A DNA stretch of 64,000 bases from Streptomyces sp. NRRL S-337 (lineage in GTDB: Bacteria; Actinomycetota; Actinomycetes; Streptomycetales; Streptomycetaceae): NCBI RefSeq assembly GCF_000720175.1, contig NZ_JOIX01000024.1, positions 1 through 64,000 of the forward strand, given 5' to 3'. Of this stretch, positions 52,399-61,800 are shown piece by piece. The first letter of the stretch is position 1. Each line of letters starts with the position of its first letter. Both the position numbers and the translations under genes were made by a program. The notes beneath the pieces are model-generated. The model did not search any database and was not told the origin of the DNA. It was given only the letters and a program-made list of their open reading frames with translations.

Positions 52399-53346
52399 GT
52401 GGCCAGAAAGATCATCCTCGACTGCGACCCGGGGCATGACGACGCGATCGCCATGCTCCTGGCGCACGGCAATCCCGATGTCGAGCTGGTCGCCGTGACG
52501 ACCGTGGTCGGCAACGCGTCGGTGGAGAAGGTGACCCGCAACGCGCTGTCCGTGGCGCGGATCGCCGGGATCACCGGTGTGCCCTTCGCGGCCGGCTGCC
52601 CGCGTCCGCTGGTGCGGGACATCGAGACGGCGCCGGAGATCCACGGCGACACCGGTCTGGACGGCCCGGAGCTGCCCGAGCCCACCCTCGAACTGGACCG
52701 CCGGCACGCGGTGGACCTGATCATCGACACCGTGATGGCGCACGAGCCGGGCGAGATCACCATCGTCCCCACGGCCGGTCTGACCAACATCGCGCTGGCC
52801 GCGCGCAAGGAGCCGCGGATCGTCGAGCGGGTCCGCGAGGTCGTGCTGATGGGCGGCGGCTACCACGAGGGCAACTGGAGCGCGGTCGCCGAGTTCAACA
52901 TCATCATCGACCCCGAAGCGGCGCACATCGTCTTCAACGAGAAGTGGCCGGTCACCATGGTCGGGCTGGACCTCACGCACCAGGCGCTGGCCACCCCCGC
53001 GGTCGAGAAGAAGATCGCCGCGGTGGGCACCAAGCCGGCCACGTTCGTGCTGGAACTGCTGGACTTCTTCCGCGAGGCCTACCGCGAGAACCAGGGCTTC
53101 GAGCACCCGCCGGTGCACGACCCGTGCGCGGTGGCGTACGTCATCGACCCGGACGTGATGACCGTGCGCCGGGCCCCGGTGGACGTGGAGCTGCGCGGTG
53201 CGCTGACCGTCGGGATGACCGTGACGGACTTCCGCGCGCCCGCACCGGACGACTGCACCACCCAGGTCGCGGTCAAGCTCGACCACGAGCGGTTCTGGAA
53301 CCTCGTCGTGGACGCGCTGGAGCGGATCGGCGACGTAGCGGAATGA
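52399..53346 (+). CDS. Inosine-uridine-type nucleoside hydrolase
   Basis: The 315-aa enzyme starts ARKIILDCDPGHDDAIAMLLA with the calcium-binding Asp cluster (D10, D14-D15 region), GLTNIALAARKEP, MGGGYHEGNWSAVAEFNIIIDPEAA, and a C-terminal HDPCAVAYVIDPD. It hydrolyses ribonucleosides to base and ribose. GTG 52399 is chosen (RBS AAAGGGG). It is coupled to the following MFS gene by an ATGA overlap and is divergent from the LacI gene. Confidence 0.93.
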   Translation: MARKIILDCDPGHDDAIAMLLAHGNPDVELVAVTTVVGNASVEKVTRNALSVARIAGITGVPFAAGCPRPLVRDIETAPEIHGDTGLDGPELPEPTLELDRRHAVDLIIDTVMAHEPGEITIVPTAGLTNIALAARKEPRIVERVREVVLMGGGYHEGNWSAVAEFNIIIDPEAAHIVFNEKWPVTMVGLDLTHQALATPAVEKKIAAVGTKPATFVLELLDFFREAYRENQGFEHPPVHDPCAVAYVIDPDVMTVRRAPVDVELRGALTVGMTVTDFRAPAPDDCTTQVAVKLDHERFWNLVVDALERIGDVAE

Positions 53347-54833
53347 ACGGCACGAACGGCACGAACGGCATGAACACCTCCACCGCCCCCTCCCCCAGGT
53401 CCACCGTCGAGAGCAAGGGCGCGGGCTCCGGCGTCCGCATCGGGGTGCTGGTCACCGCGCTGCTGGCGGCCTGCTTCGCGTTCCAGCTGAACGCCAGCAT
53501 GCTCAGCCCGGCGCTGAAGAACATCGAGGACACCCTCGGTGCCAGCTCGGCCGAGATCGGCCTCACCCAGACCGCGTTCTTCACCTCGGCGGCCCTGTTC
53601 TCCCTGTTCCTCCCGCGGCTGGGCGACGTCATCGGCCGCCGCCGGGTGCTCACCGGGATGCTCGGCCTGATGGTCGTCGGCTGTGTCGTCGCCGCGCTGG
53701 CGACCAGCGTGCCGATGCTGTTCGCCGGCCGCATCATCCAGGGCGTCAGCGGGCCGGTCGTCCCGCTGTGCCTGATCATGCTGCGGGTCGAGGTGCAGGA
53801 GCCGAAGCGGTACGGCACCCTGCTCGGCGTGATCACCGCGGTCAACGGCGGGATCGCCGGGGTGGACTCCCTCGCGGGCGGCTACCTCGCCGACAGCCAC
53901 GGCTTCGGCTCGGTGTTCTGGGCGATGGCCGTCGTCGCGGCGCTGGCGACCGTCCTCGTCGCCACCCTGACCCCGGAGTCCCGGGCCCCGGCTCCGGACG
54001 CGGCGGGCGCCCGCCGGATGGACTGGCCCGGTGTCGCCCTGCTCGTCGTCTCGGTCGGCTCGCTGCTGATCGCGCTGAACGAGGCGGGCAAGCTGGCCGC
54101 CGCGAACTGGCCGCTGATCGCCGTCCTCGTCGTGCTGGCCGCGGTCGCCTTCGGCCTCTTCTGGCGCACCGAGAACCGCAGCGGGCACCCGCTGGTCGCG
54201 ACCAGGCACCTCAAGCAGCGCGCGACCTGGGCGACCCTGCTGACCACCGTGCTGACCATGACCGGCGTGTTCGCCGTGATGAACGGGCTGATCCCGGCGT
54301 TCGCGCAGGACGCGCAGGCCGGTCTCGGGATGAGCGCCGAGGCGTCCGCCTGGTGGACGCTGTCGCCGTACGCGCTGGCCGGTCTGGCCATGGGCCCGCT
54401 GGCCGGCCGGCTGGCCGCCACCTTCGGCTACGGGCGCGTACTGCGGTGCGGCCTGGTCGGTTCGGTGGCGACGGTGGTGCTGATGCTCGCCACGATGCAC
54501 AGCCACTCGCACGTCCTGCTGCTGGTGACCTCGATCCTGGTGGGCGTCGCCTACGCCGGCGTGGCCAACATCGTCCTCAACGGGCTCGGCATCGTGCTCT
54601 CCCCCCGCGAGAACCCGGGCTTCCTGCCCGGCCTGAACGCCGGTGCGTTCAACCTCGGCGCGGGGCTGAGCTTCGCGGTGCTCTACGCCGTCAAGACCGC
54701 CGCCACCCCGGCCGATCCGGCGTCCGCCGGCGGCTACACCGCGGGCATGATCGCCGGTGTGGTCATCCTGGCGGCGGCGATCGCGACCTCGTTCCTGATC
54801 CCGAAGCCGGTGGCGGCCGAGGCCCAGGACTGA
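53343..54833 (+). CDS. MFS transporter coupled to nucleoside hydrolase
   Basis: The 496-aa transporter has 14 predicted helices in the DHA2-like pattern: LLAACFAFQLNASMLSPALKNIEDTLGASSAEIGLTQTAFFTSAALFSLFLPRLGDVIGRRRVL (motif A), LTPESRAP linker and a C-terminal TLSPYALAGLAMGPLAGRLAATFG. Adjacent to the hydrolase and LacI gene, it probably imports nucleosides or exports products; direction is not read from sequence. Its ATG overlaps the hydrolase stop (ATGA). The N-terminus has three Asn-Gly-Thr-type units from a 9-nt tandem repeat. Confidence 0.88.
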   Translation: MNGTNGTNGMNTSTAPSPRSTVESKGAGSGVRIGVLVTALLAACFAFQLNASMLSPALKNIEDTLGASSAEIGLTQTAFFTSAALFSLFLPRLGDVIGRRRVLTGMLGLMVVGCVVAALATSVPMLFAGRIIQGVSGPVVPLCLIMLRVEVQEPKRYGTLLGVITAVNGGIAGVDSLAGGYLADSHGFGSVFWAMAVVAALATVLVATLTPESRAPAPDAAGARRMDWPGVALLVVSVGSLLIALNEAGKLAAANWPLIAVLVVLAAVAFGLFWRTENRSGHPLVATRHLKQRATWATLLTTVLTMTGVFAVMNGLIPAFAQDAQAGLGMSAEASAWWTLSPYALAGLAMGPLAGRLAATFGYGRVLRCGLVGSVATVVLMLATMHSHSHVLLLVTSILVGVAYAGVANIVLNGLGIVLSPRENPGFLPGLNAGAFNLGAGLSFAVLYAVKTAATPADPASAGGYTAGMIAGVVILAAAIATSFLIPKPVAAEAQD

Positions 54834-54872
54834 GGGCTCGCGGCGCGCCACCGGGGAATGTCCTCGGGCGGT

Positions 54873-56015
54873 TCACTCCGGCGTCGGCTCGTCCGTCCAC
54901 CGCAGGATGGCGCCGAGCCCGCCGGAGGGCGCCCGTTCGGGATCGCGGACGATCACGACCTCGGCGCCACTGGCCGCGGCCGACCGGATGAGCGCGTCGT
55001 CGGCCCGGGCGGCGGCCGGCCGCACCTCGCCGAGGTACTGCAACTCGGTGCCGCGCACGGCCAGTTGGTCGGCGCCCTCACCGACCCAGACCTGGCGTCC
55101 GGTGTCCGCGCCGTGCGGGTCGACCAGCAGGGTGTCGATCCGGTGTTCCCGGGCCGCCTCGACGAGCGCGGGGATGCCGGCCGCGGCCTGCGGGGCGCTC
55201 TTGCCGCCGGGACCCTCGCCGGTGCGGAAGCGGTCGGTGATCTCCACGACGTGCTGGCGTTCCTGTTCGGCCCGGACCTGGGCGATGTCCCGTTCCACCA
55301 GGTCGCTCTCGGAGCCGGCCGCGCGGCCGCCGTGTTCGCTCTCATAGGTGATGCCGCGCAGCTGCTCCGGCAGCTTCTCGTGCACGAGGTGCCGCTCGCG
55401 GGCGTCGCCGATGAGGATGATGGCTTCCGCCCCGTGTTCCCGGGCGGTCCGGCTGATCGCGTCGGCGATCTCCGCGGCGTTCTGCTCCCAGGTGTTCTCC
55501 ACCTTCGCCTGGAAGTGGGTCTCGGACCAGTCCGAGGACGTGGTGCGGTGGATGGGCCACTCGGCGCCGGTGACCTTGCCGGCGTCGTCCTCGGTGCCCT
55601 GCTGCCCCAGGACGGCGAGGTCCGCCCCGGTGCGGTCCAGCCGGACCACGAGGCAGACGGGGTCGTCGCCGATCGCGGCCAGGAAGGGCGCGATCCGGGG
55701 CACCGGCCCCCAGGCGGCGAAGGGTGTGGGCGGCGGTCCGGGCAGCGGCGCGTCGAGCACGACGTGGCCGTTGGTGGCGAACAGCACCCGCCCGGCGTGC
55801 GACTGCGGTTCCCCTTCGCGCCGCGTGACCAGGGCCTCGTGCACGGCGCCGCAGGTGGCCTCGTCCGCGCCGAGCGCGAAGAGCTGTGCGGTGGTCGCGC
55901 TCGCCGTCAACTCCTGTTGTTTTTCGGCGTCCTCGGTGCCGTGCGAGATATCGGCATAGACCGTGGCCCATGGGCCCGGCCGATCGATGACCGGTCGAAG
56001 GAGCGAGAGTCGCAT
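54873..56015 (-). CDS. Vms1/eRF1-like protein, bacterial aeRF family 2 (Balon/Rv2629-like)
   Basis: The 380-aa protein matches the bacterial archaeo-eukaryotic release factor family of M. tuberculosis Rv2629: an N-terminal alpha/beta domain (VYADISHGTEDAEKQQEL), a middle domain with HAGRVLFATNGHVVLDAPLP ... CLVVRLDRTGADLAVLGQQG, and a C-terminal L7Ae-like domain (IDTLLVDPHG ... GAEVVIVRDPERAPSGGLGAILRW). Related Balon proteins bind the A site of idle ribosomes for hibernation. No GGQ motif is seen, so it should not release peptides. It is divergent from DUF2795/DUF5709 stress-type genes. Confidence 0.85.
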   Translation of the reverse strand: MRLSLLRPVIDRPGPWATVYADISHGTEDAEKQQELTASATTAQLFALGADEATCGAVHEALVTRREGEPQSHAGRVLFATNGHVVLDAPLPGPPPTPFAAWGPVPRIAPFLAAIGDDPVCLVVRLDRTGADLAVLGQQGTEDDAGKVTGAEWPIHRTTSSDWSETHFQAKVENTWEQNAAEIADAISRTAREHGAEAIILIGDARERHLVHEKLPEQLRGITYESEHGGRAAGSESDLVERDIAQVRAEQERQHVVEITDRFRTGEGPGGKSAPQAAAGIPALVEAAREHRIDTLLVDPHGADTGRQVWVGEGADQLAVRGTELQYLGEVRPAAARADDALIRSAAASGAEVVIVRDPERAPSGGLGAILRWTDEPTPE

Positions 56016-56317
56016 GGCGCTGCCTCCTTGGGTTCTCCCGGTATGCGTGGGGCTTGTCTGCGGTTGGCTGCGTATGCGGTGGGACGCGCAATGCGTCGGC
56101 TGGTTTGGGGTTGGCTGTCATACGAATTCCCGATCTCCCAGGGCGTATGCATTGCGCTCCGGCCCGGGATATGCCTCGAACAGTCACGCAGCGTGGTGGT
56201 CCGGGTGAATTCCGTACAGGGGCTTGAATCGACCGCTTCGGGTTGTTAGGGCAGAAGGACCAGGGAAACTGGGAGAAACGCGTCGGGTCGGTAGGACTCG
56301 TCAGACCGGAGGCAGCG
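56016..56317. promoter_or_regulatory. 302-bp divergent region with sigma-B-like promoter
   Basis: No gene is supported. GCTT (56222-56225), 14 nt and GGGTTG (56240-56245) weakly fit the Streptomyces general-stress promoter GNNT-N14/16-GGGTAY upstream of the DUF2795 gene. An AT-richer patch around 56110-56160 probably carries the promoter of the divergent aeRF-like gene, whose RBS is AAGGAGG. Confidence 0.4.
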
Positions 56318-56734
56318 ATGGTCATGGAACACGGAATGGACAAGACCGGCCCCGCCCGGGACGACATGATGAAGAAGCAGTTGCGCGGGCAACTGGCCGC
56401 GGAGCGCTCGCTGCGGACCGACGAGGAACACGAACTCCAGCCCGCGGGCGAGGACCAGCCGCTGCCGGCGTGGTCGCCCGCGAGCGACTACCGCGGCGGT
56501 ACGCCGAGCGGGATGACCGAGCAGGACGTCGGACTGCGCTCCGAACTCGCCCAGCACCTCGGCCGGAGCCTGTATCCCGCCGACAAGAACACGATCATCG
56601 AGACGCTGCGGCGCAACCACGCGCCGGACCGGCTGGTGGAGCTGGCCCAACGGCTGCCGGCGCACGACCGGTACGTCAATGTGCAGGCCATCGCCGAGGC
56701 CATCGGACTGCACACCGAGCACGTGCGGCGCTGA
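56318..56734 (+). CDS. DUF2795 domain protein
   Basis: The 138-aa protein has a charged N-terminal linker and a C-terminal DUF2795 helical domain (LRSELAQHLGRSLYPADKNTIIETLRRNHAPDRLVELAQRLPAHDRYVNVQAIAEAIGLH, residues about 72-132). The family is small, common in actinobacteria, and often associated with stress or stationary-phase genes; its function is unknown. ATG 56318 has GGAGG 6 nt upstream. A terminator follows. Confidence 0.88.
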   Translation: MVMEHGMDKTGPARDDMMKKQLRGQLAAERSLRTDEEHELQPAGEDQPLPAWSPASDYRGGTPSGMTEQDVGLRSELAQHLGRSLYPADKNTIIETLRRNHAPDRLVELAQRLPAHDRYVNVQAIAEAIGLHTEHVRR

Positions 56735-56741
56735 CCCGGCC

Positions 56742-56782
56742 GTCCGCCTCCTGACGCTGCCGAGCGGCGCCGGGAGGCGGAC
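56742..56782 (+). terminator. Terminator after the DUF2795 gene
   Basis: GTCCGCCTCC (56742-56751) pairs perfectly with 56773-56782; the 21-nt loop contains a nested GCTGC-type stem. Confidence 0.65.
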
Positions 56783-56848
56783 AATTGGTGGCAGAGAGAC
56801 CCGCCGCGGCCCGCGACGGGACGAGCGGACGGGAGAGGGAGGGCGGTC

Positions 56849-57328
56849 ATGTCCGACGACGCGATGGGCGACGAGGTCTACCAGCCGCCCAGCTCCGACC
56901 CCCAGGACAACCCCAACGATCTGGACATGGAGGACGCCCTCGACGAGCCCGACCTCGACGCCATGCTGGACACCGGCTATTCGCCGCCCGAACGGCCCTT
57001 CGTGGTCAATCACGAGGGCACCACGGCACGGGAACTGCACGACCGCGAGTCGCTGGAGCACCGGCTGGCCGTGGAGGTGCCGGACGTGCTCCCGGTCGAC
57101 GGCGACGGCATCGGCGATCTGCCCGGCGGTGTGGGCGAACCGGTGGATCTGGAGTGCGGCGAGGAGCGGGCCGGCCGGCTCGTGGGCACCGACGAGGGCT
57201 TCTGGCGCGGCGGCAGCGACGACATCGCCGCCCGGGACGTCGGCATCGACGGCGGTGCGGCGTCCGCCGAGGAGGCCGCGGTGCACATCGCCCGCGACAA
57301 TGCGGGCGACGGGGAGCTGGAGGCATAG
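56849..57328 (+). CDS. DUF5709 protein
   Basis: The 159-aa, strongly acidic protein has the DUF5709 signature YQPPSSDPQDNPNDLDMEDALDEPDLDAMLDTGYSPPERPFVVNHEGTTARELHDRESLEHRLAVEVPD and a C-terminal SAEEAAVHIARD. The family is small, actinobacterial, and of unknown function. It follows the DUF2795 gene on the same strand after a terminator, suggesting an independent promoter. Confidence 0.85.
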   Translation: MSDDAMGDEVYQPPSSDPQDNPNDLDMEDALDEPDLDAMLDTGYSPPERPFVVNHEGTTARELHDRESLEHRLAVEVPDVLPVDGDGIGDLPGGVGEPVDLECGEERAGRLVGTDEGFWRGGSDDIAARDVGIDGGAASAEEAAVHIARDNAGDGELEA

Positions 57329-57350
57329 CCCCGAGGTTCAGCCCGTGGTC

Positions 57351-57424
57351 ACGGAATGCACGGAATGCCTTTCGCCGAACCTCTCACCACGCCCGCCGTG
57401 AGACGCCACGCCCGCCGTGAGACG
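57351..57424. repeat. Tandem duplications at the end of the cysteine hydrolase gene
   Basis: A 9-bp unit ACGGAATGC is repeated at 57351-57368, and a 19-bp unit CCACGCCCGCCGTGAGACG is repeated perfectly at 57387-57405 and 57406-57424, ending exactly at the hydrolase stop codon (57425). Each contains CTCAC/GTGAG ends that could form a hairpin terminator. Confidence 0.8.
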
Positions 57425-57964
57425 TCAGAAGATTTCCTCGGCGGTGGACCGGACGATACGGGCCTGCATATTGCGTTCCATCATGCGCAGCGCGGCTTCC
57501 GCGAGGTCGCGGTGGATATGCGCGCAGGCGTCCTCGACGACGGTGACACCGATGTGCCGGATATGGGCGTCGAGCGCGGAATAGAGCACGCATTGTTCGG
57601 TGACCTGGCCGCAGAGCACGATGGTCTCGATGCCGTGCTGGCGCAGCAGGTATTCCAGCGGGGTCTGGTAGAAGATCGAGTGCCGGGCCTTCACCACGAA
57701 CAGTGAGGTGTCGTCCGGCCGTACCGGCTCCACGAGGTCGGCGTGCGGGCCGCTCAGCGCGGTGTCCAGGATCTCGTCGTGGTGCGAGCGCCACCGGCCG
57801 AAATTGTCGTTGACGTAGATGACCTCGGTCTCGCTGTGCCGGGCCCGTTCGAGCAGCGCGGTGAGCCGGGGCAACGTCGCGCGCACCGAGGGCAGCAGCA
57901 GTTCGGCGTCCTCGTGCTCGTAGGGGTTGAGCATGTCGATCACGATGAGTGCGGTGCCGGACAT
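57425..57964 (-). CDS. Isochorismatase-fold cysteine hydrolase
   Basis: The 179-aa protein has the cysteine hydrolase triad: Asp in ALIVIDMLNPY, Lys in VVKARHSIF, and Cys in CGQVTEQCVLYSALDAH. Family members cleave isochorismate, nicotinamide or N-carbamoyl compounds; the substrate is unknown here. It lies just downstream of the LigD-type phosphoesterase on the same strand (47-bp gap) and may be cotranscribed. Confidence 0.9.
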   Translation of the reverse strand: MSGTALIVIDMLNPYEHEDAELLLPSVRATLPRLTALLERARHSETEVIYVNDNFGRWRSHHDEILDTALSGPHADLVEPVRPDDTSLFVVKARHSIFYQTPLEYLLRQHGIETIVLCGQVTEQCVLYSALDAHIRHIGVTVVEDACAHIHRDLAEAALRMMERNMQARIVRSTAEEIF

Positions 57965-58011
57965 GGCGGAAAACCCCGGTCAGCCCCGGGCCGGAGCGGC
58001 GCAGGCCCTGC

Positions 58012-58653
58012 TCATCGCGGACTCCTGTGTTCCCCGGCCTCCTCCTCGGCGACCCGCTTGAGGGTCCGCCCGCTGCGGACGGACCGGGCCCGGCGGGCGT
58101 CGGGGGTGCCGCGCCGTGCGGCCCGGTCGTCGTTCTCCTTGACCAGCAGCCAGGACTCCCGCTTCCCGGAGCCGTCGCCGCCGCGGAACCGGGTGAGCGC
58201 ATAGCCGCCGTGCAGTTTGCTGCCGTCGAGCCAGAAGGACGCGTGGCCCTGCTCCAGGGCTTCGCCGAACGTGCGGGTGCGGCCCTTCTTCCGCCCGGGC
58301 AGCGGGCGGTAGCTGCCCTCGTCCCAGACGATGACGGTGCCCGCGCCGTACTCCCCGTCCGGGATGACGCCCTCGAACTCCCGGTACTCCAGCGGATGGT
58401 CCTCGGTGGGCATGGCCAGCCGCTTGTCCTGCGGATCGCTGGACGGGCCCTTCGGCACCGACCAGGACTTCAGGACGCCGTCGACCTCCAGCCGGAAGTC
58501 GAAGTGCAGGGTGCTGGCGTCGTGGATCTGCACCACGAAGCACGGCGTGTCACCGGAGGAGGCACCGGAGGAGTCCTGCCCGCCCTGCGGCTCGTGGGTC
58601 CGGTCGAAGTGCCGTTTGCCGCGGTACGTCGTCAGTCCGTTCCTGCCACTCAC
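58012..58653 (-). CDS. Stand-alone LigD-type 3'-phosphoesterase
   Basis: The 213-aa protein carries the PE domain: HDASTLHFDFRLEVDGVLKSWSVPKGPS with catalytic H44, H50 and D52 in the same spacing as Pseudomonas LigD H42/H48/D50, then EDHPLEYREFEGVIPDGEYGAGTVIVWDEG and FWLDGSKLHGGYALTRF. It removes 3'-phosphates and ribonucleosides at breaks in NHEJ. A long antisense-type frame continuing to 62097 is a shadow. It is separated by 53 kb from ku and the polymerase. GTG 58653. Confidence 0.9.
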   Translation of the reverse strand: MSGRNGLTTYRGKRHFDRTHEPQGGQDSSGASSGDTPCFVVQIHDASTLHFDFRLEVDGVLKSWSVPKGPSSDPQDKRLAMPTEDHPLEYREFEGVIPDGEYGAGTVIVWDEGSYRPLPGRKKGRTRTFGEALEQGHASFWLDGSKLHGGYALTRFRGGDGSGKRESWLLVKENDDRAARRGTPDARRARSVRSGRTLKRVAEEEAGEHRSPR

Positions 58654-58851
58654 GGGGCCCGCCGCCTTTCCTCGGATGCCGCATCTCTCACTGTGACGCG
58701 CGGCGGGGGGCACCGCACGCGCAGCCCGGGGCCCGTCCCGCGGCCCTTCGAGTGCCCGGTTGGGTGAGTAACACGCCCGCCAAGGGGCACGCGAGGGCCG
58801 CGGGAGGGAGTTTGGATCCTGACCGCACGATGCGAGGTGCTTGGAGGAGCC

Positions 58852-61800
58852 ATGGGCGTGGGGAGGCTGCTGCGTGACTGGCCCGTGTACCGGCAGCTGA
58901 CCGGCGGCGATCCGCTGGGCCGCGGACGCGCCGCGATGTCCGCGCGCACCGAAGCGCTCCGGCCGCGGACGGAGACCGCCGACCGGGTGGTGAAGTCGAT
59001 CTGCCCGTACTGCGCGGTCGGCTGCGGACAGCAGGTGTACGTCAAGGACGACCGGGTGGTGCAGATCGAGGGCGACCCGGACTCGCCGGTCAGCCGGGGC
59101 CGGCTGTGCCCCAAGGGCTCGGCGACGCTCCAGCTGACGACCGGGCCGTCCCGGCGCCATCAGGTCCTCTACCGCCGGCCGTACGGCACCGACTGGCAGC
59201 CGCTCGACCTGGACACGGCCATGGACATGATCGCCGAGCGGGTGATCGAGACCCGCCGGGACACCTGGCAGTGGGAGGCGGACGGCAAGCGGGTGGCCCG
59301 CACGCTCGGCATCGCCAGCCTGGGCGGCGCGACCCTCGACAACGAGGAGAACTACCTGATCAAGAAGCTGCTGACGGGTCTGGGCGTGGTCCAGGTGGAG
59401 AACCAGGCCCGGGTCTGCCACAGCTCGACGGTCGCGGGCCTGGGCACCTCGTTCGGGCGCGGCGGGGCGACCACCTTCATGCAGGACCTCCAGCACGCGG
59501 ACTGCATCGTCATCGAGGGCTCGAACTTCGCCGAGGCGCATCCGGTGGGCTTCCAGTGGGTGATGGAGGCCAAGGCCCGGGGTGCCCGGATCATCCACGT
59601 CGATCCGCGCTTCACCCGGACCAGCGCGCTGTGCGACCTGCACGTGCCGATCCGCGCCGGCACCGACCTCGCCTTCCTGGGCGGGCTGATCCACCACGTC
59701 CTGTCCGAGGAGAAGGACTTCCGCGAGTACGTCCTCGCCTACACCAACGCCGCCACCCTGATCAGCGAGGACTTCCGCGACACCGAGGACCTCGGCGGCG
59801 TGTTCTCCGGGCTGGACGAGGAGGGGCGCTGCTACGACCCGGCGAGCTGGCAGTACGAGGGCACCGACGTCCAGGCCCCGGCCGGCGACGTCGAGCAGCT
59901 GCACGACCGCCGGCTGGCGGACCTCCGCGGGGCCTCGCACCACGCCCCCGGCCACGCCGAGACGCACGGCTCCGGCGGTCCGCAGGCCGCCGCCGAAGCG
60001 CCGCGGGACCCGACCCTGACCCATCCCCGGTGCGTCTACCAGATCCTCAAGCGGCACTACGCCCGCTACACCCCGGAGCTGGTCGAGCGGACCTGCGGGA
60101 TCCCGCGCGAGACGTTCCGGCAGGTGTGCGACGCGCTGACCTCGAACTCCGGGCGGGAGCGGACCAGCGCCTTCGTCTACGCGGTCGGCTGGACCCAGCA
60201 CGCGACCGGTTCCCAGTACATCCGGGCCGCCAGCGTCCTGCAGCTGCTGCTGGGCAACATCGGCCGCCCCGGCGGCGGCATCCAGGCGCTCCGCGGCCAC
60301 GCCTCCATCCAGGGCTCCAGCGACATCCCCACGCTCTACAACCTGCTGCCCGGCTACCTGCCGATGCCGCACGCGCACACCCACGAGGACCTGGACACCT
60401 TCATCGCCGCGAGCCGCACCGACAAGGGCTTCTGGGGCGACATGCGGGCGTACTTCGTCAGTCTGCTCAAGGCGTACTACGGCGATGCCGCGACCCCGGA
60501 GAACGACTTCTGCTTCGACCACCTGCCGCGGCTGACCGGATCGCACAGCACCTACGACACCGTGATGGCTCAGCTGGACGGCGTCTGCAAGGGCTACTTC
60601 CTGATGGGCGAGAACCCCGCCGTGGGCTCCGCCAACACCCGCCTCCAGCGGCTGGGCATGGCGAACCTCGACTGGCTGGTCGTCCGTGACTTCTCGCTCA
60701 TCGAGTCGGCGACCTGGTGGCAGGACGGGCCCGAGATCGAGAGCGGCGAGCTCGCCACGGAGGACATCGGGACCGAGGTGTTCTTCCTGCCGGCCGCCTC
60801 GCACACCGAGAAGTCCGGGTCGTTCACCAACACCAACCGCTGGCTGCAGTGGCACCACGCCGCCGTCGAGCCGGACGGCGACGCCCGCAGCGACCTGTGG
60901 TTCATGTACCACCTGGGCCGGCGCATCAAGCAGAAGCTGGCCGCGTCCACCGACCCGAGGGACCGCATGGTGCAGGACCTGACCTGGGACTATCCGGTCG
61001 AGGGCGACCACGGGGAGCCGGTCGCCGCCGCGGTCCTCGCCGAGATCAACGGACACGGTCCGGACGGCGCCCCGCTGAGTGCCTACACCGAGCTGAAGGA
61101 CGACGGCTCGACCCGCTGCGGCTGCTGGATCTACTGCGGGGTCTTCGCGGACGGCGTCAACCAGGCGGCCCGCCGCACCCCGCACACCGAGCAGGACTGG
61201 GTCGCCGCCGAGTGGGCGTGGGCCTGGCCGGCGAACCGCCGGATCCTCTACAACCGGGCGTCGGCCGCCCCGGACGGCACGCCCTGGAGCGCCCGCAAGG
61301 CGTATGTGTGGTGGGACGCCGGCGCGGGCCGCTGGACCGGCCACGACGTGCCGGACTTCGTGCCCGACCGGGCCCCGGACCACGTACCGCCGCCCGGGGC
61401 GAGCGGGCCCGACGCGCTGCGCGGCGACGACCCGTTCATCATGCAGGCGGACGGCAAGGGCTGGCTGTTCGCCCCGTCCGGGCTGCTCGACGGGCCGCTG
61501 CCGACCCACTACGAGCCGCAGGACTCGCCGTTCGGCAACGCGCTCTACCCCGACCGACCGCGCTCCCCCACACAAGAGCGGTACGTCCGCGAGGGCAACC
61601 GCTACCACCCCAGCGGCGACGAGCCGGGTGCCGAGGTCTTCCCGTACGTCCTGACCACCCACCGGCTGACCGAGCACTTCACGGCGGGCGGGATGAGCCG
61701 CTGGTCGTCCCATCTCGCCGAGCTGCAGCCGGAGTTGTTCTGCGAGGTGTCCCCGCGGCTGGCCGCCGAGCGCGGCCTGACGCACAACGGCTGGGCGACG

